A stretch of 64,000 nucleotides of DNA from Argentina anserina (GCF_933775445.1 NC_065878.1:6966001-7030000); one strand, 5' to 3'. Positions 23,917 to 36,384 are shown, counted from the first letter of the stretch. The notes: generated by a model from the sequence alone, not told the origin. Program-made: numbers and translations.

Positions 23917-25320
23917 CTAGATACGTTGGCACATGACGAGTTGGCACTATTACCCGAGGGGCCGGATTTACAAGTGATAGCTCCAACGTTCTGAGTTGGA
24001 AGCCAATGATGTCGTGCCATCTTATGTTCTAGAGAACGTGAGGTTGCACGTGAGGTAAGTTATGTCTCTCCTAGTCCCATTCTCTTAACCACTAACAAGA
24101 ATCTTCCTTCTGTGGTGCAAGCCCCAAGCTTGACCTAAGGTTCTTCCGGACCACTTGAAGTATGCGTTTTTGGGAGATGAGGATACATTGCCAATGATCA
24201 TTTCATCTACACTCGACAAGGAACAAGATGAGAGGTTGATTGAGGTGTTGAAAAGACATAAGACGACCATAGGATGGACCCTAGCCGACATCAAAGAAAT
24301 CAGCCCTACCATGTGTGTGCACTAAATTTTGCTTGAAGATGGTGCCAAACCGACCAAGGAAGTCAGAGACGTTTTCACCCACCAATGATGCAAGTTGTTA
24401 AGGACGAGATCACGAGTTCCATGATTGTGACTTCAACTACTTTATTTCAGACAGTAGTTGGATCTCTCTCATTCAAATTGTGCCAAAGATGTCCGGAATC
24501 ACGGTGGTGAAGAACAAAGATAACAAGTTAGTGCCTCAAAGGACAGTGACTGGTCACCGTGTGTGTATTGATTATAAAACCTCAATGGTACGACAAAAAA
24601 AGATCACATGCCATTGCCATTCGTTGATCAAATGCTTGAGAGGTTAGCCGGTCAATCTTTCTATTGTTTCCCTGATGGATATAGTGGATACAATCAGATT
24701 AGTGTTGGGGAGGAAGATCAAGAAAAGACGACGTTCACATGCCCTTTTGGTACGTTTGCTTATCGTCGCATGTCTTTTGGTTTATGCAACACTCTAGGTA
24801 CGTTTCAATGTTGTCAGTATCACATTTTCTCTGAGTATATTGGTTCTAAAATTGAAGTTTTCATGGATGACTTTTCTATTAACGGTGAGAATTTTGATGC
24901 ATGTTTAGAGAATGTGGAACTTGTGCTTAAACGTTCTGAAGAAACTAACTTGGTTTTGAATTGGGGAAAATGTCATTTCATGGTTACGCAAGGCATTGTC
25001 TTAGGCCATATTGTTTCATCTAAAGGAATTGAGGATGATAAGTCTAAAATAGATCTTAGGCGTCACTTACCCCTCCAAACAAATGTGAGGGATGTTCAAT
25101 CGTTTCTTGGACATGCATGTTTCTATCGTAGGTTTATCAAGGGTTTTTCCAAGATTGCGAGACCATTGAGTTCATTGCTTCAAAAGGACGTTCCCTTTCA
25201 CTTTGATGATGTTTGCAAGCATGCATTTGAGACCTTGAAGAAGCTCTTGACGTCGGCACCGATCATGGCATCGCCAGATTGGTCTTTGCCTTTTGAGTTA
25301 ATGTGTGATGTCTCCGACTA
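23917..25320 (+). pseudogene. Element A reverse transcriptase
   Basis: The pre-RT linker and N-terminus (24130-24607) are recognisable but broken: LKYAFLGDEDTLPMII, then TTIGWTLADIKEISPT, followed by a stop. From 24608 a long open frame carries [40 protein letters not shown] and the catalytic EVFMDDFS (FMDD in place of YMDD, as is usual in Athila). The connection segment is [21 protein letters not shown]. The catalytic palm is therefore largely intact while the N-terminus is not. Confidence 0.82.
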
Positions 25321-25753
25321 TGCAGTTGGAGGGCAGAGGAAGGACAAGCAGCCCTATGACATTTACTATGCCTCACGAATGCTCAATGATGCTCAACAGA
25401 ACTACACCACAACCAAGAAAGAACTTCTTGTCATGATCTTTGCTTTAGATAAGTTTCGTTCTTACTTACTTCAATCCAAAGTTATTGTTTACACTGACCA
25501 TGCAGCTTTGAAGTACTTAATGATGAAGAAGGATGTCAAACCAAGATTGATTCGATGGATTCTCTTACTCCAAGAGTTTGATCTCGAAATCAAGGACAAG
25601 AAGGGAAGTGACAACGTTGTGGCAGACCATTTGAGCCATTTGGTGAGAGATGTCGAGCCCTTTGCCATTCAAGAGAGTTTCCGGATGAACAACTCTTTCG
25701 AGTTGAGGTACGTGAGCTATGGTATTAGATATTGTGAACTATCTTGTTTCTAA
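25300..25753 (+). pseudogene. Element A RNase H
   Basis: It follows RT in the same frame: [20 protein letters not shown], with the usual AVLGQ loop shortened. It continues with [30 protein letters not shown], then [19 protein letters not shown] and VVADHLSHL. Frame is lost near 25719. Confidence 0.8.
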
Positions 25754-26066
25754 GCAATTTCCAGATACTTTATCGCATGCTCAAAAGATTAGACTCAAGG
25801 CTTTAGCTAAGTATTATATTTGGGATGAACTATACTTGTGGAAACATTGTGTTGATCAAATCATTAGGAGGTGTGTCCCTCAATCTGAACAGTATTTTAT
25901 ACTTACTTTTTGCCATTCTGAGTCTTGTGGAGAACATTTTGGTTCGCGTAGAACTGCTCTTAAGGTGTTTGAATGTGGTTTATTTTGGCCTACGATCTTT
26001 AAAGATGCATATCATTTTTGCATGATTTGTGATAGATGGTTTCTTGTACATAATCGTTTGTGTTGA
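25719..26066 (+). pseudogene. Element A integrase, zinc-binding domain
   Basis: The 115-residue frame has [36 protein letters not shown] and an HHCC-type module (FCHSESCGEHFGSRRTALKV, then FCMICDRW). The sequence then jumps to the region that normally follows the first catalytic aspartate. About 60 residues of the core, including that aspartate, are missing. Confidence 0.78.
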
Positions 26067-26650
26067 AAATGTTTCGAAATGGGTGGAAGCAAAAGCCACC
26101 CGGACTAATGATTCTTGAGTTGCAGATTTCCTTTGTTCTAACATTTTCTTTACGTTTGGTATGCCGAGAGTTATCATTAGTGATGGAGGATCTCACTTTG
26201 TCAACCGGACCATTGAGGAGTTGTTAAAGAAGTATGGTATCAAGCATAAGGTTGCTACGCCTTATCACACCCAAACAAGTGGACAAGTTGAGTTATCTAA
26301 TCGTGAGATCAAGAGAATTTCAGAGAAATCAGTTGGACCATCACGCAAGGATTGGTTTCAACGATTAGATGATAGTCTTTGGTCCTATAAGACTTCATAC
26401 AAGACCCCTCTTGGCATGTCACTCTTTTGGTTAGTCTATGGCAAGGCGTGCCATCTTCCCGTGGAGCTTGAACATCGTGCATGGTGGGCTGTGAAGAATT
26501 TTAACATAGACATTGATCAGGCTGAATTGCATAGGAAGTTGCAAAATTGCATGAGCTTGAGGAGATTCGGAATGAAGCCTATGATTCAACTATGATTTAC
26601 AATGATAAGACTAAAATGTTCCATGACCGTATGATTAGAAAGAAACATTT
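26067..26650 (+). pseudogene. Element A integrase core
   Basis: VSKWVEAKATRTND is followed by a stop, then [20 protein letters not shown] (second catalytic aspartate) and [13 protein letters not shown] (catalytic glutamate). [20 protein letters not shown] and [11 protein letters not shown] of the Athila/Tat core end come next. A frameshift near 26540 separates the last stretch, [19 protein letters not shown]. Confidence 0.8.
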
Positions 26651-26672
26651 TGTCGTTGGGTAGAAATTTCTT

Positions 26673-26882
26673 TTGTTTAATTCTCAACTTAGGTTGTTTC
26701 CGAGCAAGCTCCGTTCTCGGTGGCTTGGCCCATTTTTTATTTTCAACATTTTTCCTTCTAGTGTTATCAAGATTGATAAGGAGTTAACGGTCAATAGACA
26801 TCGCTTGAAGCCGTACTATGAGAACTTTGTAAACCATATAGTGGAGGAGACTTCTCTCCTTGATCCTACGGCAAGCAAGTGA
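26673..26882 (+). pseudogene. Element A integrase C-terminal domain
   Basis: The short frame reads FNSQLRLFPSKLRSRWLGPF, then KIDKELTVNRHRLKPYYEN, the C-terminal domain that precedes the end of pol in Athila/Tat elements. It ends in a stop at 26882. Confidence 0.75.
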
Positions 26883-28702
26883 CTTTTTTGGAGATAGTCT
26901 AGGCTTTAGACTCTAAACTTAAGCCAATGAAGGAGTCATCAACGAGTGTTTGCGTATTCTTATCCCTTATCTCTTTTTATTTTTTGTTGTTTTTTTATTG
27001 TACATTGAGGGCAATATAAGTTTTAAGTGTGGGTGGGGTATACATCATTCGTTGTATTCTATTGTTTGATGCCTATGTGTTTCGATTTGTTGCTTTGATT
27101 TCCGATTTGTAGTTTGATTTGTCTTTTTCTTAATCGATTTTTATTTTGTTATGTTGTTTTGTTTTTGTTTTGAGTCCTAGGTATGCCTTAAACTGTCTAG
27201 GATAGGTTGATCTTTAAATTTATGGTTGATAGATGATCACAAGATTGAAATGAACTTAATTGTTACTTGATGGTTAATCGATGTATAGAAATTGTACGAA
27301 CATGTAGTAGATTAGGATTTTGAAACTTAGGTACAAAATAAGCATGTTCATTGTTTGAATTTATGTAACCTATGTGAGTTTCGAGCCATATATGTGTTTT
27401 TCTTTGGAGAGTTTTATCTATCGTTTCTTGGCTATTTAACCTCATTACATCTATTTTGATAAAATCATATGCCATAGAATTGCAATGAACTAGAGAATGC
27501 TAGAACTTACTCTGTGAAACTTTTTGAAGCTTTATGTCATAATATACTCTGATTTTGAAAAGGATTGTTGGATATTTTTAGGATTTCCACCACTTTATGC
27601 TAAAAAGCCGTGTATGCCCTATTTGAACCCTGCTTAAGACACCTTAGTATGAACCTCTTTGAGCCTATGTTAAGTATTTTCTTTCATTACCAATATGTTA
27701 ATATCCTTGCTTAGTATAGTTATATCTCTACCGTATCTTTGAGGCTTGGCATAGCTGATTTCTTGGGTGTTAATATGGAGTGATGATTTGATTCAAGTGT
27801 GGGGTTGTGCTATGTATGTATGTATTCTGTGCGAAAGATATGAAATATATAAAGATGCCGTGAGAAAAAAGGAGAAGAAAAAATACATGATACACGGTTT
27901 TAAAAAACGAAAAGAATGAATGAAAGAAGTCACGGCATGCATGTTGTTTTTGTGAATTTAGATTTGTGATGTATGTGTTGAAGTCTCAAGAATGTTATAC
28001 TTTAGACTTTGTTCGTTTTCACAATGTTTAGAGTGAAGTATGGGTCCAACATGATGATATTTGGCCCTTGTTTTATGGAGTATGGCGACATAAGGTGATT
28101 TTTTGTGCTTCGCTAAGTCTAGAGAATGACCTTTGTGATTCATTTTTCCTGAAAAATGATATCCTTGCCGAGCTTAAGCCATTCTTATATATTAAGATCT
28201 GCATGATTCTTAAAATGAGTAGCTCTTGGTCTGTGGAGTTTGTTTCATGAGTAAACATATGGTTTGGGTTCATTTGTATATATAATTGGTATTTTTCATG
28301 AGGTTTTCAAATTCACTATGTGTTCATAACTCTTGTGTGTAAAAAGCTTTTAAGCATATGGCCTTGTTCTTGAGTGAAAACCTTCAGAGTGCATATCCTT
28401 TGTGAGTTGAATTTGAACTTATTTGGACATATCGAGCTTAATATCACCTTTGTTTATGCCATGTCTTACTTGTTAAAACAAAATCTCATGTTTATTAACC
28501 ATTGAATTCATCCTATCTATTTCGATTGAGTGTTATGCTTGATGCTATGAGTTTGAAGATCTCTGAGACAAAATGTTGAAGGCATTAGAGTGTTTCGTGT
28601 ATGAGAAGTGTCGTTAGTTTAGATGCATTAATTTTTATTTTGTGTTTTGATTTCCCTTTATAGTTTTGCTAAGGGACTAGCAAAGTCTAAGTGTGAGGTT
28701 GT
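26883..28702 (+). other. Non-coding 3' region of element A
   Basis: No env-like frame is recognisable. A purine-rich tract after tacattgagggcaa, including gtgtgggtgggg (about 27005-27045), resembles a polypurine tract but lies 1.7 kb before the 3' LTR. A second one, ctaagtgtgaggttg, lies right before the LTR. Element B shows the same pair near 62400 and 63795. Confidence 0.5.
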
Positions 28703-29764
28703 TGATAAGAGCACAAAGTGTTACGTTCTTAATGTATATGTGTCATATTCTTATGCTTAGTTATTTCTTATTTAGTTGTTTTAGGTTCATATTTTTAATT
28801 TAGTATGTTACGTAGAGCTATACCGATTATGATAGTTTTGATGATGAAATTGTGCTATGTGTTAGAAATCCTTATTGAGCTATGATTCCTTATTCGACTA
28901 GGATTCTACTTTCCTATTTTCATTTTTTTTCATATTCCTTATTTGTCGATTTCTTTTCAGGAAAGACAAATCCTAGATGGACAAGGACTAGTGGAGCCGT
29001 GATGCATTCCTAGCTGGACAAGGAGATCATATCCGAGTTGGAAAAGGAGAGGAGAGAGGCCAGCCTAGCATTTCCTAGTTCAAGATGGAGAGTTGCCATG
29101 CAGCCCTTGGTTGTCTCCCATTTGGATTTGGTTTCTTACATCAAGTTGGATTTGGAGTTCAAGAATCAAAGTCCATATCAAAGAAGATTTCAGCATCCCA
29201 AACCGATTCTATCTCTTTATTGTGTTATGAACATGTTTATCTTTTCGATGTGATTTTCGAAATTGCATGATTGTTGGTTAAGTAGGTGACATGCTTAATG
29301 AATTAAATATGTGTGGCTTTGGAGTCGCATGGTAGGATAAGTATATTAGATTTTAATGAAGTCGATTGGCAAGACTTGAATGTATTCAGTGTCTATGCGT
29401 TTAGGTTACTGATTTGGAGCTTAGATTGCATGATCCAACCTTAGTTGTTCATGATGGTATCTCGGTATGATTCTTAAAGAAGAACTAGAATCTGATCTTC
29501 GTTGCTTTATATGATTTGTTTTAGTGATATTTTGTGTAAGTGTTGATCGATCACATGTATATAGTAGTTTAGGTTTTATTTCTGTTTTTATACAATCTGA
29601 TCCTATATCTCGAAATCCTTTTATATCTCTTTGTGAATTCGTTATTAAATGTTTGTGATTCTTTGCCCTTGCTGGATTCCCAGTTTGTGAACGATACCCT
29701 CTTGCTTTATATTACTAACGATGCTTACATGGTTAATATTGATGTTGAGTAATCGAACCGATCA
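28703..29764 (+). repeat. 3' LTR of element A (1.06 kb)
   Basis: It starts tgataagagcacaaagtg, like the tgatgagcac start of the element B LTRs, and ends accgatca. Its last about 290 bases match 20253-20538. Confidence 0.82.
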
Positions 29765-30569
29765 ACAATCTCCTTAGGAGCACAACATTGCTTATGAAAG
29801 TGCTTATTTGAACCACACTTGTAGCATGGAAAGTTCGGATTCTGAACCTTTGCCGAGTTGTCGGGTTCGAAGGGTCGAGAGGCACCACGGTGCCATCCCT
29901 AATTCAAGTCATGTTGTGACGAGACCCTCTGTTTCCTCTGTTTTGGTATGGTGCAGATCGATCCCTTGATTTCTCTTTTCGACTTTTTTCGTTTTTAAGA
30001 ATGGTCTCATGGTGACGTTCCTTCTTCTTGAGAAGGTTCATCAAATCTGCAAAACTCTTAATTCTTTTGGCCTCATAATCAAGGCGATATTGGTGAGCTA
30101 TTTCACTTGAAGATTCTGGGAAAGTCTTTAGGGACTTCTCGATCATGTCATCGTCAGTTTTCTCCTTGCCACATATGCTCAAGTCTACCTGGAGGTTTAG
30201 CATTGCCTAATGGTAGTCATGAACCTTGGCATAATCCAGTAGAAGTATAGATCTCCATTCTGCCAACAAAGTTGGTTGTCGTACATCATGTACATTGTCA
30301 AACTGTTCCTTGAGGGTATCCCAAAGAACTTTTGGATTTGTGAGCTTTAGGCACTGTTTATTGAGCACCTTGTCCATATGGCGCCTAAGAAATATTAGAG
30401 CCTGGGCTTTCACCTCATCGGGCGCTTGGTCCTCTTTTGCTTTTGGAGGTTTGATAGCAACAGTAAATTTCTTTCCAACGAACGTGATTTCCACGTTGGA
30501 CACCCATCGATGATACTCAGTACCATGAGAATCTAAGATGTCAAAATATGTCCGTGTATATTTAGGCAT
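29765..30569 (-). pseudogene. Copia G gag (minus strand)
   Basis: Reading starts at the ATG at 30569 with MPKYTRTYFDILDSHGTEYH. It continues with HRWVSNVEITFVGKKF, RHMDKVLNKQCLKLTNPKVLW and TLLAEWRSILLLDYAKVHDY, the UBN2-type Copia gag. One in-frame TAG (30207-30209) interrupts it. The same frame then continues through EKTDDDMIEKSLKTFPESS and YRLDYEAKRIKSFADLMNLL to 29904. A further stop precedes the zinc knuckle (29779-29829, CYKCG...HFHKQC, intact CX2CX4HX4C). Everything after the knuckle is cut off by the end of element A. Confidence 0.82.
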
Positions 30570-31130
30570 CTATAAGAAAAATATTGAAAATGTTAGTTTC
30601 AAGTTAATGAATCAGGTTTGATTAAATAAAACTATTTCAGAACAATTGTACGGGTCAAATCGATGCGAATTTGCAGCTATGACTGCCACGATCAAAATTT
30701 TCTTTTATTGTTCTTCCCTTTTTTTTCATATGTAACTACACATAACGGCTACGAATGGTAATAGTAGCAATCCTAGCCGCTCCTAAAACTCGATATTAAT
30801 TGAGTAGCGAGTTCCCCTGATATCTACCCGAGAAGCAGAAGAATCGGGTTGACAAGAAAATGGAGTTTAAAAGTCCCCAATGCAAGAGAAAAATCTCATC
30901 AAAGTAAATTTCATTGAAAGCATGAACTTTAATTTATAAATTTAGCTTGAATTGCAAAAACAAGTCTTGAATCTTCTTCTTCTTCTCTTCTTTTCCTTTG
31001 CTCAACAACAACTTGAAGTTTAATCTTCTTCTTCTCTTGGTGTAGCGGCAAAGGGAGTTAAGACCATCGAGGAGCGGCGGCCGAAGGAGGCAGAGGGTGG
31101 TGGCCAGCAGCGCTAGGGAAGGTGCGGCCG
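30570..31130 (-). other. Leader of Copia G
   Basis: On the minus strand it contains cgagttttaggagcggct and a flanking stretch that matches the leader of Copia C at 12200-12300, so the two are of one family. A CT/GA-rich and GC-rich segment lies at 30970-31130. I see no coding frame. Confidence 0.55.
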
Positions 31131-31227
31131 ATGAATCTGGGATAAGATATTATTACCGAACTAATTAGGTTATACTAATTAGGACAACATACACTAAGAA
31201 TATATAGGAGATGATTCTCCTACAACA
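31131..31227 (-). repeat. 5' LTR of Copia G (partial)
   Basis: On the minus strand it starts tgttgtaggagaatcatctc and aligns with 17853-17760. Homology ends at 31131, so the LTR is truncated. It abuts the TSD ttaat at 31228. Confidence 0.65.
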
Positions 31228-31549
31228 TTAATGTGAAGGATCCCGGAGTCCTCTTTCAAATGGTGAAGCTAAGTTTTTGGAAGAATCAAACTATATATAA
31301 ACATACGCGGAAACCCTTGAATTTCCAAGCCTGGTCTCTCTTTCTCTCTCTTGGATTCAGGAAACCAAGTTAACAAGCAAATTCTCCTCTTTGATTCATC
31401 AACCTTTCAAATGCATAAGGAACTGTGTGTTTACAGGTTCTAGACCATAATTGGTATGTAAGTTTGTAACTCCCTATCTCGGAACACCTACTACCTCCCG
31501 TGCACCCGTAGATTATATAATTACTTCTTCTACATTCAACATAAATAAT
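31228..31549. other. Flanking sequence, no gene seen
   Basis: This is non-coding sequence with a ctatatataaac TATA-like site near 31285 and a CT-rich stretch near 31340. It may be an old promoter remnant; no coding frame follows. Confidence 0.4.
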
Positions 31550-31835
31550 GGTTTGGTGTAATGGTTGGGTTCCTTTATCTATTCTTCTTGGCTACTGGTG
31601 CACTGGTTCGAATCCATATGACAGCAAGATTTTTTTTTTCATCTCATTTCATGTTTCTTTTATTGAAGATCTTACATAATCAAGTTCGTAACTTTTTTAT
31701 ATTGTTTCATCAGAAAAAAAAACACATTTTGTAAATAAATTACTTCAAGTCTTTTCATAAACATCTTCATTATTACTTTTCTGAAACATTTGTGCACCAA
31801 TAAACTAAAATTTCTGGCTCCGCCCTTGATTCCTT
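31550..31835 (+). repeat. tRNA-derived SINE-like repeat
   Basis: An A-box-like ttggtgtaatggtt (about 31552) and a perfect B-box ggttcgaatcc (31605-31615) are 40-50 bases apart, followed by a T-rich tract. The right edge, atttctggctccgcccttg near 31808, resembles the reverse of the caggcgcggat start of the copy at 11330. It is unlikely to be a functional tRNA gene. Confidence 0.5.
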
Positions 31836-32631
31836 CTACGTATGGCTCCTAGCTCCTTAGTTCAGCTGAATATGAATTCAAACACTGCATCTAAATTCCC
31901 AAGCATTGCAGCATTCGTCGATTTTGGAAATAACACTTGATTTCAGAAATGACATCCCGTGGGTCGATCAAGAAATATTTTGAAGTATGAGAATCCCTAT
32001 TTGGTAACTTTTTTTAAATAGTTTTCAAATATAAATTTTAAAAACGAAAATAGAGAAAATAAAGAAGTGAAAACGTCAAATTGATGTTTTCACTTTTCCT
32101 TTGTAAAAGTTGAAAATATTTTCATTTCTCATTTTTTGCATTTTGAGAAATATTTTAACGAACACATTTTCATTTTTAAAAATAAAAATAAGTGTATGAA
32201 AACGTTACCGAATGCCACTTTAAATTTTCAAAAAATTATAGAAATCAAAAACAACCACTATACTTGGGGGTAGAGTACGTGTTAATTTGTAAGTTCTAAA
32301 TAATATTTGCAACGAAATTTCTATAACATGTCGATACTTTGATTTAATGCAGGATATGTGTTGTATATATTCCACAAGTAAAAGGCCAACCTAAAGAGCC
32401 TAAAGAGGCGAATACCTAGCAACAAGACGCCCATTAACTTAAGCAGCAAGTGCCTAGTACGTAGCTGTAGAAACTAGAAACTAGACAGTCCTATCACTCC
32501 TATATATGTATGACCCTAAGCAGTATGAAATCGGGTGCAAGTACGTAAAAGCGAAACATTTAGTAACGCGGAAGTGATTTTTTTTTTTTTGGAAGCGGGT
32601 ACGTATTGGAAATGTTATAATAAAATAATAT
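31836..32631. other. Intergenic, no feature recognised
   Basis: AT-rich, with many stops in all frames. I see nothing that I can name. Confidence 0.4.
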
Positions 32632-34560
32632 TGATAGGACCAATTTGTGCGACGTTCTTAACATGTTTTTACCTCCATTTGTACTTTTCTTAGTCTTTAT
32701 TGTTGTAGTATCGAGTCATTGAGTCGAGTTAGGAGTCTTTGGTGGCGTTAGTTGCATTTTGGTGTTAAAATAGGCTGAAAATACAGAAATTGTCAAGAAT
32801 CCTATTTAAAGTAGGATTCCCCGTTGAACTAAGAAACCTAGTTGACTTAGAGTCTTCATTATTCGACGTTTCTGTAACATTTGTGATATGTAAGAATCCT
32901 ATTTGCATTGGGAGTCCTTTTTGGGTTAGGAAACGTACCAATTGAGAAAGTCCTACTTGAACCAAAACTCTAATTCCGTAACTTTACTAATTGAACTTTC
33001 ATATTCTAGTAACTTACTTGTTCGAGCAAGTTCCCTGTTGATAAATGGAAACTTTCCTAATCTAAATGAGCTTATCTATTTCATACGTGTCTTTTTAAGA
33101 CAACAATTATCTACATTAGAACAAGTTTATCTTGTCTTTATTCTTTCATTTTCTTTTCAGGTCTTAATGAAGAGATAATGATAAGAGGATAATATGGAGG
33201 GATTAATGCAGCTGAATTACCATGAGATAAAAGAGAAGATAAAAGAGGAAATTCGTGCAAAACAAATCAGAATTAAAGGAGGAAGAAGATATGCAATTAA
33301 AGTTCAATCCTTATCAGAATCAGAAATCTGCCAGTTATGACGAAAACAATGCACAAAGGTCAGTTATGCCAATTTTCAGAGAAAAGAAAGGAAAAGACTT
33401 TGTGTGAAAGAAAAGATCCTTGAGATATTCTTGGGGATATACCTTTGAATTTTCCTCTATATATAGCACATCATTCCCATAGAAAAATGATCACTTCTCC
33501 TTTGCAAACAAGAGCCGAAACTCTGCCAAATTCTCTCCATACACACGTACAAAATTCAGCAGCCTTTCCACCACCATCACCACCTATCTATCACCATTCT
33601 CACGGCCTTAGCACTGAGCCATAGCCGTGTGACACTCAACCATCTATTGCCGAGCAGTCCTCTTTGCAGCCGAGCCCTCCAAATCCACTCCAAAGTGTGA
33701 TTCCCGCAACCCTTCACTATAGCTCCATCTGATTTTGTAGTTTTACAACCCTTTGTCTATCAAGGGTGTGAATTTGTGTTTATGATTAGACCTTGGTATT
33801 GTATGTTGTTAATAAATTTTCAGATCTTATTTAATAATTAAAAGACAATTTGTAGCCTATTCAAGTGACAATTTAATTGTTTGGATTTCAGTTTCTACGT
33901 TCTTCATAGTTCTTTATTTATTTATAGTTAATTTTTAGATTCATGCAAACGAATTTGGTGCATGAATGAAATCCCGGCCATGATTGTTATTTGAGTACTG
34001 TTTTCATTAGCCATATCAATATAAATCGAATCATGCACTAAGTAGATTCGGTTTCTGTTGGTACTATGTGGTATAAATAATCTAGAAATTTACATGTATC
34101 TCATGGTGAGTGACGCCGCCATGTTAACATGTTTCTGATAAAGACTTTTGTGCTTATATGCTTCTTTGTTTAATTTCTACACTAAGTGTCATTAAACGAA
34201 TTAGTATAAAGTTTAGGATTTGAAACTGAGTTAGTTCTAAACATTTAAGAAGTCTATAACGATTAGATGACTACTGAGGCTCTAATTAGATCGGAACTAA
34301 AAATATGTAATTAATTATGCTAAATGTGTTTCTGAGTTCAAACATGTAATTGTTATGTGCTAGGATTGTTTTGTGTGAAAGTTTTGCTAAGGGAAGTCGA
34401 TCATGTAAATAGTAGTTTAAGTTTTATTTTAGTAGTTAAGTAATTGAATCTTGACCCCCCCCCCCCTTCGATTCATTCACAAGATGAGTGTTGAGTACCC
34501 TTTAATTCCCCGGACTGAACGATCCTTGTTTATCTTGTACTAATATGATCTTTTGCAGGG
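32632..34560 (+). repeat. Probable gypsy (Athila-like) solo LTR
   Basis: It starts tgataggaccaatttgtgcg, like the tgataagagcac and tgatgagcac starts of the A and B LTRs. The 3' part has gtcgatcatgtaaatagtag and later an aattccccgg tract, similar in order to the end of the A LTR. No coding frame is present. I could not find a TSD, so the edges are approximate. Confidence 0.4.
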
Positions 34561-35694
34561 TTTATTATAGATGTCTTCAGACAGTCTGTCAAATATAAAT
34601 TTATATCTAAAAAATAATATATAAATAGTAAATTAATAACTAACATTGTAGAAGAACAATATCATAGAAAATGAGCTCGATAAACATTTTACTATGGCCT
34701 AGAATAAACAACACAAACACTTCAATAACTAACATGATACAAATAGTGTAGTTAACCACAAATCATGCGCATCACATCTCAGGCAATTTATCATACACTT
34801 GGCGATCTCTCCAAACACCCTGACCAAATATATGGAATAAAAAAACATATGTATCTACGTTTTACAATGAGAAGCGCACCCCAAAGCAAAATGACTTTGT
34901 GCTCTCTCTCTAGGCTTCATCCTAGTTATTGAAATATACAACACTGAGTTTTCATTCATTTAGTTTCAGTCAGTATCTTGCTCCAAATCAAACTCATCTA
35001 TAATCTTATATGCCCTTGTTGTCTCACACAAAATTAAAAGCTCAAACAAATCCTCAAATCTCATTCATCATGCTTGAATGAAGCTTCAACTGCATGTTTT
35101 CTGGGTTTTCATTCAATTCTAGATTTTGATTTCACTTCATGAATTATTGAGTCATTTGAATATAGAGATTATGAGAGGAATTTATATTAGCTAGAACCGA
35201 AAAGAGAGAAGAAAACTAAAAAAAACCCAGCCACCCTCGTGCTTATGCGACGTTCCCAAAACCTTCTTTTCGGGAGTGCACTTCCTCCACTCTTCCGAGC
35301 GCTTCCGGGCGCTTCTGATTCCGATTCCAATTCCGATTTCGAAACGGGAATCAGACATCCAGTGGAGCTTCCGTGCATCGGAGGTATGCCATATACTTCC
35401 ATGCATATAACCCTGTAACATGTAGGAAGAGCATCTATTTTACCGGCGCAAATTCTCAATTTTAATTTGAACCAATAAATTGAAAGCAGAAAGCAAAAGT
35501 ATGTCACAGTTCCTTTTCTTTTACTTTTTTTATGGACGGACCAACTACTATTTGGTAATCCCTCCACTTCTATTTGAATTCATAGTTGTTAATCTCAAAG
35601 GTTCATACCGTCCAATCTCGTTGTTAGATTGATTACATGTTAACTCTCCCAACTTAACGCGATGTCATCAAATTTATGCGTCTAGATTTTATAT
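34561..35694. other. Intergenic, no gene supported
   Basis: It contains a degenerate gattcc-rich microsatellite at 35310-35350. A minus-strand open frame at 35187-35567 has no recognisable motif and sits partly on this low-complexity tract. Confidence 0.4.
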
Positions 35695-36384
35695 AAGGTG
35701 TGGTTATTCCCACAGTCCATTTTATTCACCCCACATTCTCTTTTCACCTCACGTATATTTTTCTATTTTTAAATTACTTTGTTCACCCAATTATAATACA
35801 TAAATTACTCATTTTTCAATAATACTTTGTTCACCCAATATAATTCTTTCAATTTTAAGCTTGCTTTGTTGACCATACGTTCTCTTCTTACATTACACAA
35901 TTTTTTTCAATTCTAAAGTTACTTTGTTTAGATTTTATTTCAAATTTATTTTGACAATCTTTATTAAGAAAAAAGATTGCAATTACGACTACATGTAACT
36001 AGATTATATTTACGGATCACGTACTATACTTTTTCCCTTTGTACGTATATCAATAGTATAATTTATTAAGTTGAAAATCAACTAAGAAAACAAATACGAT
36101 CACATAAAAATCTAAATCTCAATTAAATAACAAGAACACACTCTTCAATTTAACAATATTGCAAAAGTATAACTATTTAATATATAACTATCACAGAAAA
36201 GTTTCAATCTTTTCAGTAGTTTCAGTTTAATGTGTTTTGTTAAATATATAAAAATGAATTGTAATTTTTAACAACTTATTATCTATTACAATATTTTTAT
36301 ATTAAGGTATTATAATTTTTCAATAAACTAATAGACTATGAGATGAACAAAGTGGACTGTAAAGTGGGAATAGTCGCACCCTTT
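35695..36384. mobile_element. MITE, about 690 bp
   Basis: Long imperfect terminal inverted repeats are present. The left end reads aaggtgtggttattcccac, then agtccattttattcac. The right end, reversed, reads aaagggtgcgactattccca, then ctttacagtccactttgttc. The interior is AT-rich, with tttgttcaccca-like repeats and no coding frame. I could not fix the TSD. Confidence 0.65.

Larger units (their letters stand above)
20253..29764 (+). mobile_element. A: Ty3/gypsy Athila-type element, decayed
   Basis: A 286 bp remnant of the 5' LTR (20253-20538) matches the last part of a full 3' LTR (28703-29764). The primer site tggcgccattgtcggggat is typical of Athila. Gag, protease, RT, RNase H and integrase follow in order, with several stops and frameshifts. 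A long non-coding tract lies before the 3' LTR, as in Athila, where an env-like frame may occur; none is recognisable here. Confidence 0.82.
17680..31227 (-). mobile_element. Copia element G, minus strand, rearranged host of X and A
   Basis: The outer ends are TG...CA LTR ends facing left, and the flanks carry a perfect 5 bp TSD, ttaat (17675-17679 and 31228-31232). The left end is a partial 3' LTR (17680-17853). The right end is a partial 5' LTR (31131-31227), a leader and gag. Protease, integrase, RT and RNase H are absent. In their place stand the LTR fragment X and the Athila element A. A deletion must have removed most of pol. Confidence 0.7.

Noticed and set aside
26883..28702. Env-like gene in Athila A
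   Set aside because: No frame over 72 codons and no signal peptide or membrane helix pattern was found; the same holds for 62125-63810 in element B.
31552..31625. Possible tRNA gene
   Set aside because: The A and B boxes are present, but no cloverleaf stems can be formed at the expected places; a SINE-like origin fits better.
34446..34467. Poly-C run as a structural signal
   Set aside because: A plain homopolymer in a probable LTR; nothing beside it suggests a function, and its length may be a sequencing uncertainty.
35187..35567. Minus-strand 126-codon frame
   Set aside because: It includes a gattcc microsatellite, has no motif, and no promoter or splice context.
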